A stretch of 64,000 nucleotides of DNA from Aquipluma nitroreducens (GTDB lineage: Bacteria; Bacteroidota; Bacteroidia; Bacteroidales; Prolixibacteraceae), in NCBI RefSeq assembly GCF_009689585.1, contig NZ_AP018694.1, positions 5,261,501-5,325,500 of the forward strand, in the 5' to 3' direction. How positions within the stretch are numbered: position 1 is the first letter of the stretch; every line of letters begins with the position of its first letter. Below the pieces are notes generated by a model, which was not told where the DNA came from, made no database searches, and worked only from the letters and a program-made list of their open reading frames with translations. This document shows positions 45,764-54,318 of the stretch, piece by piece. The translations under genes were made by a program, and so were the position numbers.

Positions 45764-46489
45764 CTATTCCCATCCTGAAGCCAGAATATCGGCAATATGG
45801 ATTGGTTTGATCGGTAAATTATTTTTCAGAATGTATCCTTCCAGGTTCATAATACACGACGATTCGGTTGAAATGATGTATTCTGCTCCGGTTTTCAGGG
45901 CATTTTCTACTTTCTGTTCGGTCATGGCCGATGAAATGGCTGTGAATTTTGCAGAGAAAGTTCCACCAAATCCGCAGCAGGTTTCGGTATCTTCCATTTC
46001 AACCAGTTCCAATCCTTTCACCTTCGAGAGCAAAAGGCGTGGTTCCTGTCGGATTCCGTATTCGCGTAAAGCTGTGCAGGCATCGTGATAACAAACTTTA
46101 TGCGGAAATTCGGCGCCAAAATCGGTGAACTTTAAATGATTCACCAAATAATCGGTTAGCTCAAACAAATTCCGATTTAGTCGCTGGTAATCTTCAAAGC
46201 CAGCCTGACCTGTTTTAAACAAATCGGGATAATAATTTTTGATAAATCCGGTACACGAGGCCGAAGGACTTACAATGTGCCGGTCATTCGGGAAATCGAG
46301 GATGAATTTTTTAGCCAGTGTCTTGGTTTCGTCCCAGTAGCCGCTGTTAAAAGCTGGTTGTCCGCAGCATGTTTGCTCCGGATTGTAGTTTACTTCCAGT
46401 CCGGCTTTCCGGAGGATTTTAACCACATTAAACGCCGTGTCAGGATAAATTTGATCGATAAAACACGGTATAAAAAGATCGACAGCCAT
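45764..46489 (-). CDS. lutA: LutA/YkgE-like (Fe-S)-associated oxidoreductase subunit
   Basis: 241 residues with two cysteine-rich CCG domains: QTCCGQPAFNSGYWDE (about 40-55) and ETCCGFGGTFSAKF (about 170-183), plus HDACTALREYGI between. This is the heterodisulfide-reductase-type fold of LutA, one of three subunits (LutABC) for lactate oxidation to pyruvate. No lutB or lutC gene is in the window, so either they lie elsewhere or the protein serves another complex. It begins 42 bases after the tRNA-Trp terminator and is probably transcribed on its own. Confidence 0.82.
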   Translation of the reverse strand: MAVDLFIPCFIDQIYPDTAFNVVKILRKAGLEVNYNPEQTCCGQPAFNSGYWDETKTLAKKFILDFPNDRHIVSPSASCTGFIKNYYPDLFKTGQAGFEDYQRLNRNLFELTDYLVNHLKFTDFGAEFPHKVCYHDACTALREYGIRQEPRLLLSKVKGLELVEMEDTETCCGFGGTFSAKFTAISSAMTEQKVENALKTGAEYIISTESSCIMNLEGYILKNNLPIKPIHIADILASGWE

Positions 46490-46531
46490 ATCTGTTTGAA
46501 TTTGGGTTCAAGTTACCAAAGACTTTCCTTA

Positions 46532-46562
46532 AAACAAAAAAGCTGCCCGAAAGAGCAGCTTT
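46532..46562 (-). terminator. Intrinsic terminator downstream of tRNA-Trp
   Basis: On the minus strand AAAGCTGC and GCAGCTTT form an 8-bp stem around CTCTTTCG, then a run of T's broken by one G (TTTTGTTTT), immediately after the tRNA 3' end. Confidence 0.9.
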
Positions 46563-46563
46563 G

Positions 46564-46636
46564 CACGGGAGGAGCGACTCGAACGCCCGACACCTGGTTT
46601 TGGAGACCAGTGCTCTACCAACTGAGCTACACCCGT
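46564..46636 (-). tRNA. tRNA-Trp (CCA)
   Basis: 73 bases fold as a full cloverleaf. The D stem is GCTC/GAGC. The anticodon stem CTGGT/ACCAG carries the loop CTCCAAA with anticodon CCA. The T arm GGGCG-TTCGAGT-CGCTC has one G-U. The discriminator is G, and CCA is not encoded (CAA follows). The acceptor stem ACGGGTG/CTCCCGT has a U-U mismatch at pair 6-67. It is a stand-alone tRNA, unlike the common Bacteroidota placement of tRNA-Trp beside secE. Confidence 0.95.
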
Positions 46637-46820
46637 ATCCGTTTTGCGAGTGCAAATATAATAATTAGTTTTTCACAACCTAGAGAAAATAACACTCCCG
46701 GCATAAAAAATATACCCGATTTCAAGCTTTTCGAAGGCAAATGGAGTCTGACTTTTTCATAATCAACCCGATAAAGTGATTCCTGTTTCCTAAAAAATTG
46801 TCAACGATAAAACCACGAAT

Positions 46821-46854
46821 AAAAAAAATGCCATTTGGAACATTCCAAATGGCA
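46821..46854 (-). terminator. Intrinsic terminator of the serine hydrolase gene
   Basis: TGCCATTTGGAA (46829-46840) and TTCCAAATGGCA (46843-46854) pair; on the minus strand the stem runs into eight T's. It lies 48 bases after the gene's stop. Confidence 0.85.
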
Positions 46855-46902
46855 ACTAAAGTGTGAATAATCCTTGTTGGCGGTTCGACGTTATTTGTTC
46901 AA

Positions 46903-47973
46903 TTAGTTTATTACTGCATTTATTTTCTCCCAAAGTGCATTATCAAAACCTGATACAGCAAAATTTGAATTTGTTGGGTCAGACGCATCTCCCATTCTTA
47001 TTACCACCATTTTTTTACTTGGGATTACATAAATTCGTTGGTCGTTTGCACCCATTGCAGCATACATATCCACTGGTGCATTTGGTACTAAAAAGCCTTG
47101 ATAAACTGCTTGCTCGTTAGGAATCATAAAATTTGTTTTTCCGTTTAACCACCATAAGTATCCATATGAAGGATTAATATTTTGTGAAGTAGTTATACTC
47201 TCATTAAAAAATGATTCATTTACTATCTGTTCGTTATTCCATTTTCCCTTATTCAATGCTAAAAGTCCAAATCTTGCCATACTTTTTGTAGTGCTGTGGT
47301 AAATGGTGAAAATTAATCCAAAATTCCAATATCCATCCATTCCTATTTTACTCTTTAATTTTTCATTGAAATAGGTTTCAAATGGTTTGCCACTTGCATT
47401 AGCAACTACATCAGTTAATTTTTGGAAAATATTACTATAAGCCCATCTAGTCCCAGCATCAGCCACATAAGTCAGATTCGGTTTTATAACCAATTGTTTT
47501 GTGTCATCATTGCCTGAAGTCATTGTTAGCAAATGTTTTACGGTAATTAGGTTTTCTTTAGGCAATGGCATACTCGTCCATTCTGCCCCCAAATAATCAG
47601 ATGCTTTATTATTAATGTTCAATAAATTCTCTTGTTGAGCAATTCCTGTTATTGTGGCTACTAAGGTTTTACCAGCACTATTCCATTCCCAGGTATTGGT
47701 TGCTGTGTGACCATTGAAATACTCTTCCATTACAATTCTACCATTGACAAGAATCATAAAAGATTTTGTGTTTTTTTGAATAAGAAAATCTTTCAATGGT
47801 TGAATAGCGTTTTGATTCCAGCCCAAACTCGAAAGAGATTTGGTTTCCCAGATAGAACCTGTATTGGAAGGGAAATACATAGATTCTGTTGGTGTTGGTT
47901 GGATTTCATCGTCATTTTTACTGCAACTTACAATTGATAAGAAAAGCAGTAAATAGAGTGTCAAATTTCGCAT
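46903..47973 (-). CDS. Beta-lactamase-fold serine hydrolase lipoprotein
   Basis: 356 residues with a lipoprotein signal (LLLFLSIVSC, lipidated Cys about 17). The class C beta-lactamase/DD-peptidase fold shows SxxK as SAGKTL (Ser about 101) and YxN as YSN near 178. The third motif is less clear. The family covers esterases, D-aminopeptidases and penicillin-binding relatives, and sequence alone does not choose among them. It has WGLP-like YGYLWWLNG near the end. The codon use looks markedly richer in A/T than neighbouring genes, which may mean recent acquisition. It stands alone and ends at a strong terminator. Confidence 0.82.
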   Translation of the reverse strand: MRNLTLYLLLFLSIVSCSKNDDEIQPTPTESMYFPSNTGSIWETKSLSSLGWNQNAIQPLKDFLIQKNTKSFMILVNGRIVMEEYFNGHTATNTWEWNSAGKTLVATITGIAQQENLLNINNKASDYLGAEWTSMPLPKENLITVKHLLTMTSGNDDTKQLVIKPNLTYVADAGTRWAYSNIFQKLTDVVANASGKPFETYFNEKLKSKIGMDGYWNFGLIFTIYHSTTKSMARFGLLALNKGKWNNEQIVNESFFNESITTSQNINPSYGYLWWLNGKTNFMIPNEQAVYQGFLVPNAPVDMYAAMGANDQRIYVIPSKKMVVIRMGDASDPTNSNFAVSGFDNALWEKINAVIN

Positions 47974-48064
47974 ATATTAAATTTATTATTGGACCTATAA
48001 TTTGTCAAAAAAGTTAAACTACATTTTAGCTTTATTTACAAAGTGTCGCACTTACAATGACCGC

Positions 48065-48892
48065 CTAGCGGATTCTGATTTCTTTGGTTTTATCGCCAAT
48101 GGTTAGTGTAGCTTTGTTGTCGCATTCACCATTTCCGAAGTCGATGGCCCAGCTTTTGTCGTTACTGGAAGTAAATAAAACGATTCCACTTACGATATGG
48201 TGACAGGCAGTCTTAAAAACCAGTGGATTTTCTGCCGTAACGATTTTGGTTACTTTAACTTCTGAAACCCTTGTAAATTCAACTGTCCCCCAGCTTACTA
48301 CCTGGTTATCTTCACGGTTTGCCAAGATGTTACGCTGGTATTGGCGGGTTAGGTTTGCCACCCGGGTCGCTTTTCCTTCTCCGTCGGGAAAAGTAATGCT
48401 GATATTCTCCTTGATTACTGCGGTGCGGATGTTGTTTTCCTGATCTTTCGAAATGGTTTTGGTTACGCTTCCTTCCATCTTTTTACCGTCAACAAAGTAA
48501 TTGTCGAATGATTTGTCCCTGACTGACGGGAAAGTTGTAAATGAAGTAGAAGTCACGATGATTTTTCCTGAACGGATTTTTCCGTCTTTCCCGGTGCAGG
48601 CAGTTCCAAAATCGATGGTCATAACCTGTGGTGGTGCTGTTTTGTTGACAGTAATTACCGGACAATCGCTAAGATAAAACGAACCCTCTGTACTGGCAGA
48701 TTTGAGTGAACCGAAGTTCAGGTCCAGAGCTTCGTCAACCATAAGATCAACATCTGCAACCATTTCTTCAGCTTGTGTTTCCTGCTGACTTAATTGAATC
48801 TCATCAAAAACTGCAGCAACTTCATCTTTTTGGCATGAATGGAATGCCAGATACATCAGGCTTAAAGCGAAAATCATTTTTAATCGTTTCAT
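48065..48892 (-). CDS. Lipoprotein of unknown function
   Basis: 275 residues from ATG 48892, giving a lipoprotein signal (MIFALSLMYLAFHSC, lipidated Cys near 20). A longer frame from 48949 would put 19 residues before it. The mature part has an acidic helix-like stretch (EIQLSQQETQAEEMVADVDLMVDEALDL) and then a beta-rich domain with repeated FGTACTGKDGKIRSGKI and FGNGECDNKATLTIG segments. These look like two related halves. I do not recognise the family, but similar proteins with DFGxxCxxxDG motifs are frequent as Bacteroidota hypothetical proteins. It is divergent from the ECF sigma operon and could belong to its regulon. Confidence 0.78.
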   Translation of the reverse strand: MKRLKMIFALSLMYLAFHSCQKDEVAAVFDEIQLSQQETQAEEMVADVDLMVDEALDLNFGSLKSASTEGSFYLSDCPVITVNKTAPPQVMTIDFGTACTGKDGKIRSGKIIVTSTSFTTFPSVRDKSFDNYFVDGKKMEGSVTKTISKDQENNIRTAVIKENISITFPDGEGKATRVANLTRQYQRNILANREDNQVVSWGTVEFTRVSEVKVTKIVTAENPLVFKTACHHIVSGIVLFTSSNDKSWAIDFGNGECDNKATLTIGDKTKEIRIR

Positions 48893-49169
48893 ACGTGAAT
48901 AATTTGTTTGTTTAATTGTCGTATGGAACTCGCATGTCGATATTTTCATATTAATGTAAGTATTTTACATGCTCGTTTCATAAGGCAAAATTTTTAGAAA
49001 TTAATTGATATACCCTTAAGAAGCGGTTGTCATTGAAAAGTTAAATTGGAAGATGTTTTTTTTCTGAGAAAAGGAAAAATACATTTTCTGAAAATAATCT
49101 GGTGGTGGATTTAACTTTCAGCTACTTTTAACATCTAAAGCGTAAACCGGTCATTCCTGAATCTGATTA

Positions 49170-49718
49170 ATGAACGAAACGTCTGACGCATATTTGTTTT
49201 CCCTGATCAAAAACCCTGCTTCGAAAGATAAAGTCTTTTTGCAACTGATGGATACCTATAAAAAGCCACTTTACTGGCATATCCGGAGGTTGGTGGTATC
49301 GCACGAAGATGCGGAAGATATTTTGCAGGAAACGTTTATTAATGTTTACCGCTTTGCCGATTCGTTTAAAGGCGAAAGCAAAGTGTTTACCTGGCTGTAC
49401 CGCATTGCAACCAACGAATGCACCAAACATTTCAGGAAAAATAAAAACTGGCTGAAAAATGCGGAGTTGATTACCGACAAAATGATGAGTGATCTTTCCG
49501 GAAATGATTCTGACGACAGCGAAGCCATGCTGATAAAGTTTCAGCAGGCAATACTGAAACTTCCGGACAAACAACGGATGGTTTTTAACCTGCGGTATTA
49601 CGAAGAACTAAGCTACGAGGAAATCAGCCAGATTCTTGATTCTTCGGTGAATACGCTGAAAACGAATTATCATTATGCTTCTGAAAAAATCAGGCAATGT
49701 TTGATTGAACAAGCTTAA
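49170..49718 (+). CDS. ECF-type RNA polymerase sigma factor
   Basis: 182 residues. Region 2 is DTYKKPLYWHIRRLVVSHEDAEDILQETFINVYRFADSFKGESKVFTWLYRIATNECTKHFRK (about 27-90), with the DAEDILQETF core. Region 4 is LPDKQRMVFNLRYYEELSYEEISQILDSSVNTLKTNYHYASEKIRQ, a helix-turn-helix that reads the -35. The next gene starts 2 bases later and encodes a membrane-spanning protein, the normal place for its anti-sigma factor. It is first in a three-gene unit, so it probably controls itself. Confidence 0.93.
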   Translation: MNETSDAYLFSLIKNPASKDKVFLQLMDTYKKPLYWHIRRLVVSHEDAEDILQETFINVYRFADSFKGESKVFTWLYRIATNECTKHFRKNKNWLKNAELITDKMMSDLSGNDSDDSEAMLIKFQQAILKLPDKQRMVFNLRYYEELSYEEISQILDSSVNTLKTNYHYASEKIRQCLIEQA

Positions 49719-49720
49719 CA

Positions 49721-50215
49721 ATGAACAAAGACACCAACGATATGAAGCAATTGGATGAATTTCCAGGAATAGGTAAAAAATTACCTTTCCGTGAGCCTGT
49801 CGGATTTTTTGAGAGGTTTTCGGAAAAAACACTTCAGCAGGCAAAATTAAGGGAACAAAATCGCAAAAGAAGTTTGGTTCTTTGGCGCACTGTGGCGGTG
49901 GCCGCATCCGTTTCTGCCTTAGCGTTGCTTGGTTATTTTATGTTTGAAACGGAATTGGCGGAATCTCCCCAGATTGTTCAGGAAAAACAACCGGTTGAAC
50001 AACCGTTAATTAAAGAACCGGAAATTGCAAAACAACCTGAAATCGGGACCGAAATCAAGAAAAAGGCTACTGAAAAAGTGCCGGAGAAGTTTGTAGCAGA
50101 AGAAAAGGACACGGAGGAGATAGGCGATCTTTTAGCCGACCTGTCTGACGAAGAATTGCTGCAATTGGCCGCGATGTACAAAACTGATCCTTTTATGAGC
50201 GAATCAGAACAATAA
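49721..50215 (+). CDS. Putative anti-sigma factor, single-pass membrane protein
   Basis: 164 residues, starting 2 bases after the sigma gene stop. The cytosolic N-terminal part is about 60 residues (LDEFPGIGKKLPFREPVGFFERFSEKTLQQAK). One TM helix follows (VLWRTVAVAASVSALALLGYF, about 57-77). The periplasmic part is rich in Pro, Glu and Lys (EKQPVEQPLIKEPEIAKQPE) and ends with a short acidic helix (SDEELLQLAAMYKTDPFM). No known anti-sigma domain (ZAS, RskA) is evident by eye, but position and topology fit the role. No site-2 or DegS-type protease is nearby. Confidence 0.72.
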   Translation: MNKDTNDMKQLDEFPGIGKKLPFREPVGFFERFSEKTLQQAKLREQNRKRSLVLWRTVAVAASVSALALLGYFMFETELAESPQIVQEKQPVEQPLIKEPEIAKQPEIGTEIKKKATEKVPEKFVAEEKDTEEIGDLLADLSDEELLQLAAMYKTDPFMSESEQ

Positions 50216-50327
50216 CTGTTAAAATTAATCGAGATGAAATGAGCATGATTCTCGGAAACATCAACAGTAATGAATGTTTCCTATCATGCGAATTCCATTC
50301 GGCAACTAAAAAACAAATTAAAGACGA

Positions 50328-50783
50328 ATGAAAACGATACTATCAACCTTACTTTTAGTTTTTACGCTGTGCATTAGTTTTAGTGCTGAATCGCAGAATG
50401 CTGATCGTTTTCCCAGACTTCGGGAACGCATTGCTCAGGCCAAATTGCGAGAAATCAGGCTTCAGTTGAAGCTCGATCAGACTACTTTTGAGCAGTTTCG
50501 CCCCATTTATCTGAAATATGAACAAGAAATTTCGGGGATCGATTTTCGGAACCTGGCCCGGTTAATGAAAGTAAATGCTGACAGTTTATCGGCCGAAGAT
50601 GCTGATCAGTTGATTGTTAGTCAATTGGAAACTTCGAAGAAACTAATTCATATCCGTGAAAAATATTATAAAGAATTTAGAACGGTACTTGCACCGCAAC
50701 AAATCATTAAACTTTACCAAACGGAGGCTGAATTGCGCAAAAAAGTGCTTCAGGAGATAAAAAAGAGGATGATAAGCCGGTAA
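50328..50783 (+). CDS. Periplasmic helical protein associated with the ECF sigma operon (Spy/CpxP-like)
   Basis: 151 residues with a signal peptide (about 1-22, ILSTLLLVFTLCISFSAES). The mature part is all-helical and charged (RERIAQAKLREIRLQLKLDQTTFEQFRPIYLKYEQE), with LxLxxxQxxxFxPIY spacing as in Spy/CpxP/CnrX-like proteins, then a long coiled helix to the end (IREKYYKEFRTVLAPQQIIKLYQTEAELRKKVL). Such proteins, often annotated as sensors of ECF sigma factors in Bacteroidota, bind metals or unfolded proteins. It follows the anti-sigma gene by 112 bases. The function is inferred from context. Confidence 0.78.
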   Translation: MKTILSTLLLVFTLCISFSAESQNADRFPRLRERIAQAKLREIRLQLKLDQTTFEQFRPIYLKYEQEISGIDFRNLARLMKVNADSLSAEDADQLIVSQLETSKKLIHIREKYYKEFRTVLAPQQIIKLYQTEAELRKKVLQEIKKRMISR

Positions 50784-50823
50784 ATTGCTACTTTAGTCGT
50801 ATCAATTCACTAGTCCTGAAATT

Positions 50824-51999
50824 ATGTCCAAGCCCAATTCTCCCGGCATCGAAAAGAATATGATTATTATTTTTGGTGTCACGCTCATCGCCGTTATGGG
50901 AATTGCCAGTATTACCCCGGCTTTTCCCGGAATTATTAAATATTTCGGCATTTCGACCCAGCAAGTGGGCTGGCTGATTGCAGCTTTCACGCTTCCCGGT
51001 ATATTTTTAACTCCCGTTTCCGGAATTCTGGCCGATCGTTTGGGGCGTAAACTCGTGCTGGTTCCTTCGCTTTTTATTTTCGGGATAGCCGGTTTTCTCT
51101 GTTCTTTTATGCGCGATTTTCATTCGCTGCTGGCCCTTTTATTTATTGAAGGAATTGGCGCTGCCGGACTTTCGAGCATCAACATTACCCTGATCGGCGA
51201 TTTATATTCAGGCGAAAAGCGAACGGCGCTGATGGGCTACAATGCCAGTATTTTAAGTATCGGAACTGCAGCTTATCCGGCTTTGGGTGGATTTATTGCA
51301 GCTTTTGGCTGGCACTACATTTTTTATCTTCCGCTGCTTGCTCTTCCGTTGGGCATCTTCGTCATTTTTGGACTGAATAATCCTGAACCGAAAGATCATC
51401 AGGGTATTGGTGAGTATTTTCGCCGGATTTGGAAAAATATCAATCAGCGCAGTGTCTGGGGACTTTTTCTGGTCAATATGCTGGTGTTTGTTTTGCTTTA
51501 CGGTTCCTACCTGACCTATTTCCCGATTTTACTTTCCGAGCGGTTACAGGCATCGTCTGTTCGTATTGGCCTGATGATGTCAATTATGTCGCTTGTTACA
51601 GCAACTACTTCTTCGCAATTGGGGCGTATCAACAAACGGTTTCAGTCTAAGACAATTCTTTTATTTGGAGCAAGTTTCTATTTTCTTTCCATGCTTTCGT
51701 TGCTGATTAGCCAGAGTTGGATTCAGATTGTTGTTTCGGTGATTGTCTTCGGACTTGGTCATGGCTTGCTGGTTCCTTCCATTCAAAATTTACTGGTCGG
51801 TTTTACTTCGATTAAAGAACGTGCTGCATTTATGTCAGTCAATAGCATGGTTCTGCGGATTGGTCAAACCATTGGCCCTTTGCTGATAGGCATTTTCTAT
51901 GCCATAGGAAACCTACAGGCTTCGTTTATTGCCGGAGCGGTTGTGGCGATGATGATGTTTGGCGTGATCGCCGGGTTAGTGAAGACTTCGAACAATTAA
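50824..51999 (+). CDS. MFS transporter (multidrug efflux-like)
   Basis: 391 residues with about 12 TM helices and the MFS motif A between TM2 and TM3 (GILADRLGRKLVL, about 64-76). The N-terminal half has MGIASITPAFPGIIKYFGIS, followed by QQVGWLIAAFTLPGIFL as in drug:H+ antiporters, and the second half has the matching helix repeats. Substrate unknown. It lies 40 bases after the periplasmic sensor gene on the same strand. It may be part of that stress operon, which would suit an efflux role. It ends at a terminator shared with speA. Confidence 0.87.
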   Translation: MSKPNSPGIEKNMIIIFGVTLIAVMGIASITPAFPGIIKYFGISTQQVGWLIAAFTLPGIFLTPVSGILADRLGRKLVLVPSLFIFGIAGFLCSFMRDFHSLLALLFIEGIGAAGLSSINITLIGDLYSGEKRTALMGYNASILSIGTAAYPALGGFIAAFGWHYIFYLPLLALPLGIFVIFGLNNPEPKDHQGIGEYFRRIWKNINQRSVWGLFLVNMLVFVLLYGSYLTYFPILLSERLQASSVRIGLMMSIMSLVTATTSSQLGRINKRFQSKTILLFGASFYFLSMLSLLISQSWIQIVVSVIVFGLGHGLLVPSIQNLLVGFTSIKERAAFMSVNSMVLRIGQTIGPLLIGIFYAIGNLQASFIAGAVVAMMMFGVIAGLVKTSNN

Positions 52000-52046
52000 G
52001 ATTGTTTTATAACCGGAGTTTAAATCGATACTATTATTAAAACGGA

Positions 52047-52080
52047 AAAAGCAAATACCTCGTCCGAAGTATTTGCTTTT
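52047..52080. terminator. Bidirectional intrinsic terminator between the MFS gene and speA
   Basis: AAAAGCAAATAC and GTATTTGCTTTT pair around CTCGTCCGAA, with A/T runs on both sides. The two genes converge on it. Confidence 0.88.
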
Positions 52081-52104
52081 CAGTTATATAGATCTTTCGA
52101 AATC

Positions 52105-53997
52105 TTATTCGAGATACGTGTAGCCGTAAAGACCTGAGCGGTAGTTTGATAAAAACTCTTTTCCTTCTTCGGCGGTAATGATTCCTGATTTGACAGATGA
52201 AGTCACCCAGGTTTCAACTGTGCGGACCAGCTTCTTGGCGTTGTACTGAACGTAGTCCAATACTTCGGCAACGGTTTCACCATCGATAATCTGATCGATG
52301 CTATATCCTTTGTTATCGACCGAAATATGTACGGCATTGGTGTCGCCAAACAGGTTGTGCAAATCGCCTAAAATTTCCTGATAAGCGCCAACCAGAAATA
52401 CGCCCATGTAGTAAGGCTCTTTGGCTTTCAACGAGTGAACGGGCAAATAATAGGAGAAATTCCGGGTTGAGATAAAATTGTCAATCTTTCCGTCCGAGTC
52501 GCAGGTAATGTCCTGGATGGTTGCCGAGCGATCTGGTTTTTCATCGAGTCTTTGAATCGGTATAATCGGGAAAATCTGATCGATGGCCCATGAGTCAGGT
52601 AACGACTGGAACAATGAAAAATTGCAAAAATATTTATCTGACAACATTTTTGGCAAATAGGTAAGCTCTTCTGGAACATGTTTTAATTCGCCTGTCATCT
52701 GATGGATTTCTTTAGCAATTGACCAGAACAGACGTTCAATTTGTGCACGGGTTTTTAGGTCGAGCATACCAAGACTGAATAAATCAAGCGCTTCTTCCCT
52801 GATTTGCTGTGCATCGTGCCAGCTTTCAAGCATGCGCGACTGGTTAATTTGTTCCCAGAGTGAAAATAATTCTTTCACCAATTCATGGTCATCTTCCTGA
52901 GGCTCTTCTTCTTCCCTCATTGTAGGCACGCTTGCAGTTTCAAGAACTTCAAAGACCAATACGGAATGGTGGGCTGTAAGCGACCGGCCTGATTCAGTAA
53001 TAATATTTGGATGGGGAATTTCGTTTTTATCGCTGGCGTCGACCACGGTAGCAATGGCATCATTTACATATTCCTGAATACTGTAATTCACGCTGCTTTC
53101 GCTGCTCGATGATCGGGTTCCGTCGTAATCCACTCCCAAACCACCTCCAATATCCACGAATTCAACCTTGAATCCTTTCATCCGAAGTTGTACGTAAAAC
53201 TGAGAAGCTTCGCGCATCGCAATTTTAATGCGCCGTATTTTAGTGACCTGACTACCGATGTGAAAATGCACCAGTTTCAGGCAATCCTGCATTTCTTTTT
53301 TCTCCAGAATATCAAGGGCTTCGAGCAATTCACTTGAAGTTAGACCAAACTTGCTGGCATCGCCGCCAGAGTCTTCCCATTTGCCACTTCCTGAACTGGC
53401 CAGCTTAATGCGAATGCCTAGGTTCGGCTTAACTTTCAATCGGTTGGCGGTTTTGATGATCAACTTTAATTCATTGAGTTTCTCAACAACCAGGTAAATG
53501 CGGCGTCCCATTTTTTGAGCCAGCAGAGCCAGTTCGATGTAACTTTCGTCTTTGTACCCGTTACAGATAATCAGCGAATCGTTATCGGTATTGATGGCGA
53601 TTACAGCATGTAATTCAGGCTTGGATCCTGCTTCCAGACCGATGTTGAATTTTTTCCCATGTCCCACAATTTCTTCAACAACGGGACGCATCTGGTTAAC
53701 CTTAATCGGGTATATAATAAAGTTTTGAGCTTTGTAATTATACTCTTCGGCAGCTGTTTTAAAGCAACTCGCCATTTTTTCAATCCGGTTGTCCAGAATG
53801 TCGGGGAAACGCAGCAGCATAGGGGCCGAAACGTCGCGAAGCTGAAGTTCTTCAACCAATTCGTGCAGGTCGACCTGAATTCCGTCTTTTTTCGGAGTTA
53901 CAGTTACATGACCTTTTTCGTTGATGGAAAAAAAGTTGATACCCCACCCATTGATGTTGTAGAGTTCAGCAGAGTCTTCGATGCGCCATTTTCTCAT
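52105..53997 (-). CDS. speA: Biosynthetic arginine decarboxylase
   Basis: PLP enzyme of 630 residues that makes agmatine from arginine, the first step of the agmatine route to putrescine and spermidine. The PLP Lys is K99 in IIYPIKVNQM. HFHIGSQ with VKLV before it, and FVDIGGGLGVDYDGT with NITESGRS, are the fold III (alanine racemase-like) barrel marks. The C-terminal beta domain has CDSDGKIDNFI and the last segment NYRSGLYGYTYLE. Length matches SpeA rather than the shorter LysA-type enzymes. No agmatinase or deiminase gene is next to it, so the rest of the pathway lies elsewhere. It has a 321-base upstream gap. Confidence 0.95.
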   Translation of the reverse strand: MRKWRIEDSAELYNINGWGINFFSINEKGHVTVTPKKDGIQVDLHELVEELQLRDVSAPMLLRFPDILDNRIEKMASCFKTAAEEYNYKAQNFIIYPIKVNQMRPVVEEIVGHGKKFNIGLEAGSKPELHAVIAINTDNDSLIICNGYKDESYIELALLAQKMGRRIYLVVEKLNELKLIIKTANRLKVKPNLGIRIKLASSGSGKWEDSGGDASKFGLTSSELLEALDILEKKEMQDCLKLVHFHIGSQVTKIRRIKIAMREASQFYVQLRMKGFKVEFVDIGGGLGVDYDGTRSSSSESSVNYSIQEYVNDAIATVVDASDKNEIPHPNIITESGRSLTAHHSVLVFEVLETASVPTMREEEEPQEDDHELVKELFSLWEQINQSRMLESWHDAQQIREEALDLFSLGMLDLKTRAQIERLFWSIAKEIHQMTGELKHVPEELTYLPKMLSDKYFCNFSLFQSLPDSWAIDQIFPIIPIQRLDEKPDRSATIQDITCDSDGKIDNFISTRNFSYYLPVHSLKAKEPYYMGVFLVGAYQEILGDLHNLFGDTNAVHISVDNKGYSIDQIIDGETVAEVLDYVQYNAKKLVRTVETWVTSSVKSGIITAEEGKEFLSNYRSGLYGYTYLE

Positions 53998-54318
53998 TAA
54001 GGAAAAGTTAATTATTTGTTTATACTCTATTATTATTGTTTAAAAAGACATTTTACTCCTGATTTCGCGTGAAAAACCCGAATCTGGAAATTTCGATTAG
54101 ATAAAGTAGGTTTGGTTCACAGGATTAATGAAATATGATGAATCATCAAATTCTGCTGTAAACCGCGCCAGTTCTAATCGACCAAAGGTTTTTCAAACGC
54201 GGTAAATGTAATAAAATATTGAAAGTGATTTAGTTTTTTTTGTAGGCCTGAATACGAGAACACAAATTAATCTGCAATCAATTACTTCGCCCCGTTGCTT
54301 TTGCCTTTTAGCTTGATT
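53998..54318. other. Non-coding gap upstream of speA
   Basis: These 321 AT-rich bases lie between speA (start) and the MsbA-like gene (end), both on the minus strand. A/T-rich tracts and an AAAACCCGAATCTGG segment are present, but I could define no reading frame, tRNA or convincing hairpin. A speA promoter is expected here. Confidence 0.5.
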
